This document shows positions 1-9,929 of a stretch of DNA of 64,000 nucleotides, piece by piece (position 1 is the first letter of the stretch; each line of letters starts with the position of its first letter). The notes beneath the pieces are model-generated. The model saw only the letters and a program-made list of their open reading frames with translations. It made no database searches and was not told the origin of the DNA. Both the position numbers and the translations under genes were made by a program. The stretch spans positions 863,219 to 927,218 of the forward strand of contig NW_015971539.1 of assembly GCF_000182565.1 (NCBI RefSeq). Direction: 5' to 3'. Source of the stretch: Spizellomyces punctatus DAOM BR117 (taxonomy: Eukaryota > Chytridiomycota > Chytridiomycetes > Spizellomycetales > Spizellomycetaceae).

Positions 1-578
1 GGATCCGATTGGTTGCCACTGGTTCTGGTCACGGTTGCTGTCGGGCGGTCGAGGTCCTCGACACCACCACATCGGCGTTCTCATGGTTGACCGAGTCGCG
101 ATGAGGTTGTGTGGGTCGCTATGAGGTTGCAATGTGGGTCGTAATGAGCGTTGCGCAGATGCTTCGAGTCGAGGATGGGTAAAGAGGAAAGAGGGAAAAG
201 GCCCCCCTTTTATAAACCTTCGGCATGCGCCTCACCGCAGTTTAAAAAACAAAACATTACAATACATGCTTCACCGTTTTGAGTGATAGATGGGGGTGCT
301 GATTATGCGATATGATTAACCGGATTATCCGGATAATAATGGGTCTTAGTGCCATTTTCAATCACCTCCACACTATGTTTGTAATGTAAGGAGTGTATCT
401 TTGTCGTCGTCGTTGGGTATACTCTATTGAAACAAAACACAAAATGTTTTTTTCCAAACCCCAAAATACAAAAAAAAATACTTTTTCTACTAAAACAACA
501 ACAACACCTATATAATATATTCAAAAACAAAAAAATAAAACTATACAAACTATATAAAAAAAAAAAAACTCGTCTTCT
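1..578. other. Left-edge region without a clear gene
   Basis: No open frame here looks like a gene. From about 420 onward the sequence is strongly A-rich on the plus strand, with many A runs and few C/G, as expected of AT-rich intergenic DNA downstream of the minus-strand gene that ends at 579. The first 200 bases are GC-richer and contain imperfect repeats of a ggttg/gggtcg type, but no product could be assigned. Confidence 0.5.
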
Positions 579-2390
579 TTACATACCTACAAGCCTCTTT
601 AAACCCCTCCACCTCCGTTTCTTCATCATACTATCCAAACGAGGGGGCGGGATAAACACCCTCGATTTAGGGGTACCGTTAGAGTTTGTGGGGTGAATAG
701 AGTAGGGTTGGGTGGGTGTGATGGGTTCCAAAAGCAAAGTGTCGTGAGTGGATTCATTGGAATGGGTATTCAGTGCGTTGCAAGAGGACTTGCATGCAGA
801 GGACATTTCCAACACACGTTCACCATCTTGAACCACACGTTGAGTGGTGGAATCTCCACTCCGAATTTTTCCATACGTCCTCCTCGAGCTTTGAACAGGC
901 CTTAAAACCGCCCGTTGAGAATCCAATGACGGCCGCTCAAGTCGATCAATCGTCGTAGAGTACTCAATTAACGCTGTCGTCTTGTCTTTTGGATGCGGGT
1001 CTTCTTGGATCGTAAGCGAACGTCGTGTCCCCGCAAAACTTGAAGTTTTCGCAGGTCGAGGAGAGTAAGTCGTGTTGAGTTTATCATCCCAACGTACAAT
1101 CTCCTCACTCTTTGATTTACGTAACGTGGCTCTCTGTAACTCAAAACAAGGTTCACGGAGTCGGTTGACGCCTAATGTGTAGTTGAGTAAAATGGCGTTC
1201 AAGAGGGCTTCGTTGCCTGAATTTGAGAGTTGGCGTGTGAGGGACGGGAGGGAGGATACCCTAATCTCCTATCCAAAAAAAAAAAAAAAAAAACGTAAAT
1301 ACACTTATCATCCAAAAAAAAAACAATAAAAGACAGTACCTGACTCCACTCCCTCTTCCACTCCTCCAGATCCGAAACCCTCCTTCCCTGCTCTCTAAAC
1401 CCATCCGTCGACACCACACTCTGGAAATTCAACCACTCGTCAATAGTAGGTGTGGTTGGGCGGTCGGGACGTGGACTGGCGGGTGGTGTCACAGGAGTCT
1501 GAATCGGTGGACTGAGAATGGGGGGAAGGTCCAGTGGATGGAACATGGCGCCGAAACCGTTTGTGGTGGAGAGTGAGGAATGGGTTAGTGAGGCTGTGGA
1601 GGGGTAGGATCGGGAAGAGCGGGTTGAGGAGGAGGATACTGGGCGGGAAGTCCTATAATAAACAACATTGTAAATATCATTTCAAAGGATGTTTTATTGG
1701 TACACGTTCAGAGGTAAAAACTTACCGTCTCGTTTTCCGTTCCAACGTATCATTCAACTTTTCCGGCTGGAACGCATACGGATCATTCGCCAACTCCAAC
1801 GGCGGGGTCGGGAACTGATCGACCAACCTCCGAATCCCCTCATTCGTAACCCCCTCCGACCCCGACGCTGACGCAGATCCAGATTGAACAGACTGCACAT
1901 CATCACTTAAGGACGCATGTGCACTTGACGGCGATTTCCGGGAAGGAGAAGCAAGTTCCAATGAATCCCGGGCGTTTTTGATGGCATGGGGATTCACAAC
2001 GGGGCGAGGTCGGGGTTTACGTGGTTTTGGCGTCTCCATCCGTTGAGACTCTACCAAATCTTGTTTACACGCTACAGGTTCTGGACTCGTACTACTACTC
2101 GTAGCCACACCAGCAAAAGGTCCCCGCGGCATCAACAACAACTGCGGAAATAAATTCAAATACCCCTGTGCATGGGATCCTAATCCCGCCGAGGCAGCCC
2201 AATCGTCCATGAGCTTTTGACTTGCTGCGAGGTAATGCAGTAATTCTGGTGTCCATGGTATAGGTGGCCCTTGAGTTGCGTATGGGTGGTAAGGGTATGA
2301 TAGTGGTGTACAAGATGATTGTGGGGGCTCGACGGAGAGACCTAGTACCGGCCGGTCTGGAGCGGACTTGGGTGGTCGTCCAAACGTCAT
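579..2390 (-). CDS. Uncharacterised Ser/Pro-rich protein, three exons
   Basis: I do not recognise this protein. Three exons join in frame: 2390-1726, 1652-1340 and 1268-579, giving 555 residues. The introns are 73 and 71 nt with GTAAG/TAG and GTACT/TAG ends. The chosen start is the ATG at 2390; the frame is open further upstream but that part is low-complexity. The first exon is rich in Pro and Ser with a basic KPRKPRPRP stretch; the second carries more Ser/Thr/Pro and an acidic-aromatic segment (EEWKREWSQ); the third is rich in Arg, Ser and Thr. No domain, signal peptide or membrane helix is seen. Such composition fits a disordered nuclear regulator, but that is inference. The exon chain is supported only by frame and splice sites, so the model could be wrong in detail. 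Confidence 0.5.
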
Positions 2391-3598
2391 GTCTAAACGC
2401 GAATGTCCGGAATGTTGGTTTTGTGGTTTCCAAATGGACAATGAACACACTCCCAAGAGTGTTGTTGTTGTTGTTTTTTCGTAGTAGCTTGTAGGAAAGG
2501 TAACTAGGTTCGAAAACTCCCTCCACCAACAGAAACCTCCTTTGAACCCGCGGATAAACAACTCAATCTTACGTCAAAGAAAAACCCCAAGCGTTGCCCA
2601 ATAAGAAAACCTTAAGCTCCTTGCCAGTTGCAAACAGTAACGGGCAAATCTCCTTGTCAACTCGGGCAGCTGGCTGTCAAAACAGCAAAAAGCTCAAAAA
2701 GCAAAACGCACGACGATCGATGCGTTTACTCAGCCAAAAACGAGAGCCCAAAAACCCAAAATTCATATAAAAAACAGTTCAATTCCTGTTTATGTTCTTG
2801 CTTTTCCCGAGGGTTTTCTTTTTTCTTTTTCACCTCCTCCTCCTCCTCCTCCCACCATCATCATCATCCCTCTAAAAAAAAAAGGAGAGACTTCAATAAT
2901 AAACTCCCCCCAAATCTCCTTAAAAAAAAAAGGAACACCTTTCAAGTGTGAAATCCCAACTCTACGCGCGTCCACGATCCCATCTCTTTGTTCGCATGTG
3001 TGTTTCTTTGGGCTTTTTGTTTTGTTTGCACCATTCGATCGACAATCATTTTACTTTATCTTAACAAGTTGTGATTGGTGTTGATCAAAACAGGTAAAAG
3101 AAGATGGCAGAGTTTGGGACAAAACTCCTTTCAAGACGTCATTTACTAGAATGCGTGATCTGTTTGGGAGGAGGTGGAAGAAAAGAGCCCTTTTGGTCCT
3201 TTTTTTCTTTTTAAGTGGCAATTGGGTATTGATACAAGAGTAGGTCAGCGTCCTTTTTATAGAGAAAAGCGTCCCGTCTGTATCCCTCCGTCTTTAAGGT
3301 AATGTGGATATCCTGTTATACAATGGTCTTGTCGAAAGATGTTTTGCAGTGACTGTCTGGTTGCGTGGGTGTTATTATTATCTTTCTAGTATCAACTAAT
3401 AGTATGATTGTGTGGAGTAGTGCATATGCATTTTTGGCAGTGATGTGTGCAGCTGAAGAGTCTCGCAAAATGAAAATCAGAAAAAATGCCACTACGTTGA
3501 AAAAACCAGATGCATGTATTAAAAAGATTAAAAAAATATCGAATGCTATGGGGGGTATTCAAGTGTTTGGGTATGATGCATCAACTTTTTTTCCAAAA
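2391..3598. other. Intergenic region with simple repeats
   Basis: About 1.2 kb between two minus-strand genes. It is A/T-rich with several A and T runs. No coding frame has a convincing composition. It should hold the promoter of the gene starting at 2390 and the 3' end of the receptor-like gene ending at 3599. A short TCC/CAT microsatellite lies near 2832-2868. Confidence 0.5.
2832..2868. repeat. TCC then CAT microsatellite
   Basis: About six tandem TCC/CCT units are followed directly by four CAT/ATC units. It lies in non-coding DNA between two minus-strand genes. Confidence 0.8.
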
Positions 3599-5053
3599 TC
3601 AGGATCCGCCTTCCTTTTCTTTTGCAGGGGGACCGAATGCCGTCCCTGACTGACTACGCAAGAGTGCGGATTGGAGTACCCCCAATCTCTCTCCCTTCCC
3701 ACTTTTGCCCATCGTCCCCGTCCCACTGTTGCTCAGCGTTCCCATCATGTTTGCCAATGCATGTTTACCCAGCGTCCCTATTGTCGCTGTTCCACTCCGA
3801 GTGTCAGGCATGGAAGCCGTCTTGCTCAAGCTGAATCCGGGGTCCATCACTTCGGGCGGGTGCATCTCACCCCAAATGATGCTGATAAAGTTGCAGACAA
3901 CGAGAGATGGGACGCTGACAGAGGTTCCAAAACAATGAATGATTGCCAACCATCGAATCGAAATCATCTGATAATGTGGAAAATACCCTCTTAATCTCAT
4001 ATACACCAACAAAATCGCCAGCAAAAGCAAAATAAACGTACCGCATCCTCAAGTACCGCAAACAACGAGAGAATAATCCCAAACCACACAAAAATCATCA
4101 CCCACGTCACATTAATCACCTTCATCTTTTTTATCGCTTTTTTCATTCGACTCCGACTGGCTTCCGTCCCACTCGCTGTGGTCCTCGTCCCAAGTGCCCT
4201 CTCAATATCCCGCGCAGAGGCCCCCGCAATCCTGATAATCTGCCTCCCAAAAAACCCATACGAAATCCCAAGCATGACGCACCAAAAACTCGTGACACCC
4301 CACAACCCGTGCGAATAATTGTCAAACTTGTCCCATTCGCCCTTTTCATACGCTTGGCCACATAGGAACGCGAATGGGATGAGCGAGCTACTGTGGATGC
4401 CATATGTTGTTAACCGGATCTTTCGGAGGGCTCCGTCCGATGGGAGCCAGACGTTTGGGGCGTGCCTTGGTGTTGTTTTCACACTAGATGACTTGGCATT
4501 AGAACTTATAGTTTGCGAGGTCGTCATATGCGTGCCAAGACTTACACTGAGAAAATATACGTCCATGCCGAGAGCATACCACCCAACCATGCAAAATCAT
4601 GAATAAAGTGATTCAACGTCATCGTGTTGCTTGGATAGAGATTGCCGGCCAGTAACAGGCAATGAACAAATCGTGCTGTATAATATTATCAGCTGTTCGT
4701 TTATTGAAAAGCACTTTTAAAAGTCGATATGGACATACCAATACCGAACCAATTACTCATAACAAAGATATATGAATCCAAGGTCGTGAATCCTTCATTC
4801 CATATTCTATGCTTCTTGATTCCACATCGGTAAAAGAGAATCCCGTTCCCCATAATGAAAAGTGTAATCGCCACGACGGCCGACAGGTAGTTGATAGCAA
4901 TGAACCATTCCGAGTCGGGACAGTCTCGTACTTCAATATACCAACTACAAAAAAAGCAAGTACCGTAAGTAACAGTTTGACTGTATGATTTATTCCTGTT
5001 CTGTGTTGTGTGTCTTACTGGCATGCAGGAATTGGATGTTTGTTCAGTGACAT
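3599..5053 (-). CDS. Orphan seven-helix (GPCR-like) membrane protein
   Basis: Five exons join in frame (5053-5019, 4944-4739, 4675-4546, 4483-4042, 3967-3599) to give 393 residues. Seven strongly hydrophobic segments are visible at about residues 27-50, 67-91, 104-124, 148-166, 184-203, 247-268 and 275-303. The loop between helices 5 and 6 (about 204-246) is long and basic, with RSRMKKAIKKMK near its end, and the tail after helix 7 is about 90 residues, rich in Ser, Thr and Gly. This layout (short N-terminus, basic third inner loop, Ser-rich tail) is that of a G-protein-coupled receptor. No signature motif such as DRY or NPxxY is present, so the receptor role is inference; a non-receptor membrane protein is the alternative. 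Two Cys lie just before helix 1. Introns are 62-74 nt. Confidence 0.7.
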
Positions 5054-5491
5054 TGTCAAAGACAAAAAAGAAACAAAAAGAAGGAAGGAAAACCGGTTGA
5101 TATAAAAACTGTTCAAGACTTTAGAATGGGAGACGGTGCGCTTAATGTTCAAAAGTTTATTTACATTTGACAGTTATTTGGTTATGAGCCGTGGCTGCAA
5201 ACACTGTTCTAAAAATAACTTTACATGCAATATCTGATCACGCCTTCCTATGCATGAATTAAAAATACGTCTATCGAAAATAATAACAAGGAAAAAGAAT
5301 TCTAACATTTGAGGATATCCAAACATTAAACTGAAGTCGATCGAGATGAGTCATGACGTGATTGGATACACATTGTAGCCGATTGGAATGATTGCATCGG
5401 ATTCTTGCTTGCGAGTCGCTAATTGCTTCCGATCGGGACAAACCGACCAAAACACAATCTGTCACTTTTTTACATTTCAGTCTTTTTGACG
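5054..5491. promoter_or_regulatory. Divergent intergenic region
   Basis: This 438-base gap separates the starts of the seven-helix gene (-) and the DUF6787-like gene (+), so it should hold both promoters. No TATA-like or operator motif stands out enough to call. Confidence 0.4.
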
Positions 5492-6209
5492 ATGCGACTG
5501 GTCCCCTACTTGTCACGCTCTACTTATATTTTCACAAGAGCAAACACACCATTATATCGCTCCCGTCTTGGACTTGGCCGTGTCCACCATTTTCATAATT
5601 TAACCATGAGCGCACGGACAGTGACATGTTCTGGGTCACTGGTTTTGACTAGACCAGGCAAACCCGCATTTTCAACCGACGCACCCAAACAACCACCCAC
5701 ACCTGAGCAACTCGCTCAAGCACATGTCAAAGCTACCACACAGGATCCAATAATCAACAAACCGGATCAGACGACACCGTTTCCGGTTTTCGCGACAGAG
5801 GGAGTGACGCCCAAACGGGCTGAGAATGTCCCCAAGAAACCGACTCCAACGACTCATCCACGGTTTTCAAGAGGATGGTGGTGGGATTGGGGTATTGTGT
5901 TTTTGGTGTTTGCCATTACGGGGAGTACGACAATGCGGGTTGTGAGGCCCTTGGTGTCACAATTGTTTGGTGTGGAGGGTATGTTTTCCTCCTCTTTAAC
6001 ATCTTTCAACTGATGGACTAACATCTTATCACTCACTAGGTACGTTTATAGATGGTCCGTGGGCGTACCGACTACTATACCTCTCGACAACACTCCCACT
6101 CTACTCTCTCATCCTCATTGCAGTTGGAACGGCATTTGGTCGTGGAGCCTATTTTCGTGCTGTAGCATATAGAATGTGGGGACGGTTCTTACCGAACCGA
6201 AAGCGATAG
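5492..6209 (+). CDS. DUF6787-like mitochondrial membrane protein
   Basis: Two exons (5492-5978, 6040-6209) give 218 residues. The first ~60 residues are rich in Arg, Ser and aromatic residues with no acidic residue, as in a mitochondrial presequence. A Pro/Thr-rich linker follows, then a compact C-terminal domain of about 85 residues with two hydrophobic helices: one containing FAITGSTT and ending in VRPLV, and one containing PLYSLILIAVGTAFGR. The order W..FA.TGS - GVEGTFIDGPWAYR - FGR..YF - GRFLP is what I recall for the DUF6787 family, found in fungi and in Bacteroidetes, whose function is unknown. The 61-nt intron splits the GVEG/TFIDG part. An earlier ATG in frame (5423) exists; the 5492 start was chosen because it begins the presequence-like stretch. 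Confidence 0.65.
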
Positions 6210-6392
6210 TTTCAAATTCTGTATATATATTCTGGCAACCACCATAGAAGCACGGTACGGTAGAATTCTGTACATTATTTACATTTTTTTTTGAAAAAAA
6301 AAAAAAAAACAAGATTGTCTCGTAGTCGTATTTTGTTTTGTACAAGTAGGCTTAAAAAGGTTGCAGGGTGTGCTACAGTGACAAACTGTTCT

Positions 6393-7532
6393 CTAGAAAA
6401 AGGTTCGTAGATCCAGCTTGTTGGATTGTTGTGTGAAAGAAGGTGATTTGGGGATACCGCTAGGAGATTTGGCGATATTTCGAACAGGGATGGGTTTCTT
6501 TTCGGCCAAGGCTGTCGCGCACTCTATTTTCACGTCAGGCGTGGAATGAGCAAACCCGCGATGCCCATAGTCATTGCTATTTAAACAAAAGAGTAACGTA
6601 TGTTTACCTTGTAGATGATCTCTGATCTCCACTGAATAAGCCCAATCAAATGGCGTCCACCCTCGCTTGTTCTTTACATTGTATTGTGCACCATTGTCCA
6701 TCAAGAGCGTTATCGTGTCAAAGTACCCCCAGGCGGCAGCACTGTATGAAAAAGCATACTCAAAACCCCATTCACACCAACCGCGTTTTTGCATACGTGA
6801 AAACATACTGGTGAAGAGGTGCTGATCCGGTGCTATCGACTGAATTGATATCCGCGCCCTTGTCCAGCAATGACTACAAGCGGATGTGAGCGGCGATGCA
6901 GATCGTAAAGTTCATGATAAACTTTACCTGTACGACTCCATTCAGACCCCGTTCGGTCGCGAGTATCAAAGCAGTCTTGCCTTCATCGTTTGACATGTTG
7001 ATCGTGTGTGGATACCTTGCGAGATAATCGTGAAAAGCCTTCAGGAAGCCATGATAGATATAAAAACGGCTCCATTCTTTTCGCCATGCTTCGCATTTTT
7101 CGTTAATGACCTACTTCTTCATTTTTATAGTTGGCTGCAATTATGAGAGCGGTGTTGTTGGCAAAGTCCTGTATGAAGAACAATATTTGGCGCGCTTTCT
7201 TAGTCGATGGACAGTTTGGCCTTCAACAATTCGCATACCTTGGATATCTCTTTTTCGTCATGTCCGCTATCTAATAGGTATGATACAATCTCATTCTGTC
7301 CATACCGTATGGCATAAAACAGTATCGGCCTGTTGAAAGTGGAAGCACCTGTTACACTTGGCACGCGGCGAGAAACAGACTGGAAAGAGCAAGACCGAAG
7401 TGCTTACCATCCATTTAGGGGATCTGGACATCGCAGAGGCAGCTTTTTGCGGGTGATAAACCGCTTCACTTGAAACAGATTGCCTTCTGCCACCGCGGCA
7501 CGCAAGAGGTGGTGGTATATTTCATCGGGCAT
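6393..7532 (-). CDS. Ankyrin-repeat protein
   Basis: Six exons (7532-7408, 7329-7239, 7168-7115, 7038-6928, 6873-6809, 6741-6393) join in frame to 264 residues. Ankyrin units are visible from the N-terminus: HHLLRAAVAEGNL, PILFYAIRYGQNEIVSYLL, TALIIAANYKNEE, KTALILATERGLNGVVQ, APLHHAAAWGYFDTITLLMDNGA and WTPFDWAYS. Exon borders fall close to repeat borders. The last ~75 residues are unstructured with a repeated KSPSGIPKSPSF motif. Ankyrin stacks bind other proteins; no enzymatic domain is attached, so the partner is unknown. A 31-nt GT..AG segment near 6598 is probably not an intron because splicing it would break the frame. The start at 7532 gives a typical MPDEIYHHLLRAA opening, but an upstream exon cannot be excluded. 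Confidence 0.75.
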
Positions 7533-7781
7533 GGCGATATGGAGGGGGATGACAGACCCCTCATTCAGGACCAGAGAGACCAACGTGGATTCATGAGTAA
7601 GCACGAGCTGGCGTGTTGACACGTGATGGAATTTGATCTTGACTGTCCATCGTATAAAGTGTGCAAAAGGGCGTCGCGGAGATCTCGTCCAGAGTTGGCG
7701 TTTAAAGGTTTTTGCTCAAGTTGCGGAGAGTATTTCTTATTTTTTCCAGGTTGACGGCATCGAGTCGACTTGATTTGTCGC

Positions 7782-9722
7782 ATGATGCCCCCCACCAAAC
7801 ATGCTGAACCCGCAGAGCCCTACGACCTCTTGTCACCAATCGTCCGCGTAACAGACTGGTGCCTTTCATGGCGCCCAGTTCGTTACCTCGTCCTCATTAG
7901 TCTCCAACCCTTAGTGGTTGGTAGATACATTTACGAGCGGACAGCACCCAAGCGATTTGTTTCGACCGCGTTGGGAATGTCTGGGAGCCCAAAGAAGGGG
8001 AGACAACGAACAAGCTCGACTGATTCGCATTCTAGCGATGTGAGCGTCGGGGATAGACGACGGAGTAGAGTGCGAACAAAGTTTCATCGTAACTCTGTGA
8101 CAGGAGCAAGTGATTTGGGGAGCGAGACGAGCGGCTCTGTTTACAGTGGTGCGAATCGCGTTCTTGACTTTTTGTCTTTGATGCGCGTCCTGATGGATTT
8201 TTTTACCCTAAGTTGCTTCAACTATACCCGCTTCTTTACCCCCAATAAACCGAATGGCTGTCCTTCGGACACCTGACTCTTGCTTTAAAGATCTGGATCA
8301 GTTCTTTCCTTACATTCCACATTATTTCAAAGTGGGTCCAATGAGAGTCCATTACGTGGACGAGTACATCCCGTCGCAATCTGCGAATGGTTTGCCAAGT
8401 AAAACTGTCGTGCTACTCCACGGAGGTGAGAGTTGGATGCTCCTTACCAATAGATGTGATGATGGTTAACTGAATGGTCCGTATCTTTATCTTGGCAGCA
8501 TTGACGTGGAGTTACTTGTATCGTAAAATGATAACGCCACTTATACAGGCTGGCGTGCGCGTGATTGCGCTAGACTTGCCTGGGTATGTCTTACTGATGT
8601 ATTCTCAACCTCCAATGCATCTAACCACAATTGGCCATACTAGCCACGGAAAATCTGACAAGCTCACCTCTTCAAATACGTCCCTCCTTCACCTTCAAGT
8701 GGCAGCAGTCCGTCATTTTCTCACTACCTTTTTTACACCGGAGATGGATGTGACGTTGGTTGCCCATGGTTGGGGAGGCACGGTCGCGTCGATTACGTTG
8801 GCGGAGATGGGCGAATTTCAGAATAGGGTGACGCGGCTGGTGCTGATGAATACATTTCTACCTCCGCACCAGGTATGTACCATGTCTAAAGTGAGATTCT
8901 ATATGGGTGTTAATGTGTTCGCATGACTTTATAGGAGGAAAGTACTGGGCGTGAAATCGAGAATTCGCTGCTGGCAGCCACGTGGTTTTATTGCTTCCGT
9001 ACGATAACGTCCGTGTCGACCATGATACGGAGTGCTTCTGCGATATCTACTCGCAAGTCGATTGGTGTTACTGAATCAAGAGGATATGATGCGCCGTGTA
9101 GGTCATCCTTGTTCAAATATTTCAGCGTTATAAATCTGATTGTTGTTGTTTTAGATCCAACTCTCAACCACCGTCTAGCACCTTCGGCTCTCCCCAGGAT
9201 TCTTCCCTTGCCACTCTTCTCCGACCCTCTCATCCTCCGCATACGTGAATTGGCACCTTTTTTGAACAAAACACCAATGATTCGCGAATTGTTTACAAAC
9301 AACGCTGATGTGGAGGTGGAGACCGAAAAGGCAAAATTATTTTTGGCAGATTATGCAAAAAGGGTTAGGACGTGGGTTGATGGGCGGATTGGCGGTGCGA
9401 ATATCGTGAGAGCGAGAGAAAGGGCGTTGGTTATTTGGTAAGTCAAATGTTGACCCCCGGTAAAGCCTGGTTTTCACTGATTTGACCAACAACTCTTGTA
9501 GGGGCCGCCAAGACCGTCTGTGGGGTGGATTGGGAACGTGGTTTGCCGACTTGATGGGATGCCGATGTGTTTACTTGGATGGGGCCGGTACGTTGCATGA
9601 AGTTGCAGAAATTACGACACAACTAGGATTCATTTTTGTGATTTTATCACATAGGCCATTACCTTCCCGAAGACGATCCAACTGGCGTCGTGCAACATCT
9701 TTTGGAGTTTATAAAGAATTAG
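7782..9722 (+). CDS. Haloalkane dehalogenase/epoxide-hydrolase-like alpha/beta hydrolase, nucleophile replaced
   Basis: Eight exons (7782-8148, 8213-8425, 8499-8583, 8644-8872, 8935-9097, 9155-9437, 9502-9587, 9655-9722) keep frame to 497 residues. The first ~120 residues form an extra N-terminal part with one hydrophobic segment (YLVLISLQPLVVG) and a basic Ser-rich stretch, perhaps a membrane anchor. Then comes the typical opening RTPDSCF...FPYIPHYFKVGPMRVHYVDE of dehalogenase-like hydrolases, the oxyanion motif VLLHGA, DLPGHGKSD, the elbow LVAHGWGG, an IWGRQDRLW acid-type region and the GAGHYLPEDDP histidine motif. In the family the elbow reads HDWGG or QDWGG with Asp as nucleophile; here that residue is Gly264 (codon 8768-8770, GGT). 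Chemistry by the usual ester intermediate is therefore unlikely. It may be a pseudoenzyme or bind a ligand. Confidence 0.85.
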
Positions 9723-9929
9723 TATCTTGAGTGATGCGTTCGATAACCATTTTGATTTGTGTTAGTGAGGGATTGGAGGGATAGTTTTTGGTATCTTTCG
9801 CGGATCTGATGGTGTGGGTGTTGTGCGGAGCTTCTAGATGTATTTTGTGCAAGTAGAGATCAACCCTCAGACTCCTTCATTCTTTGCGAATCAGCTCTTG
9901 GGCAAAGGCTGCCATTGCTAAGGTCCATC

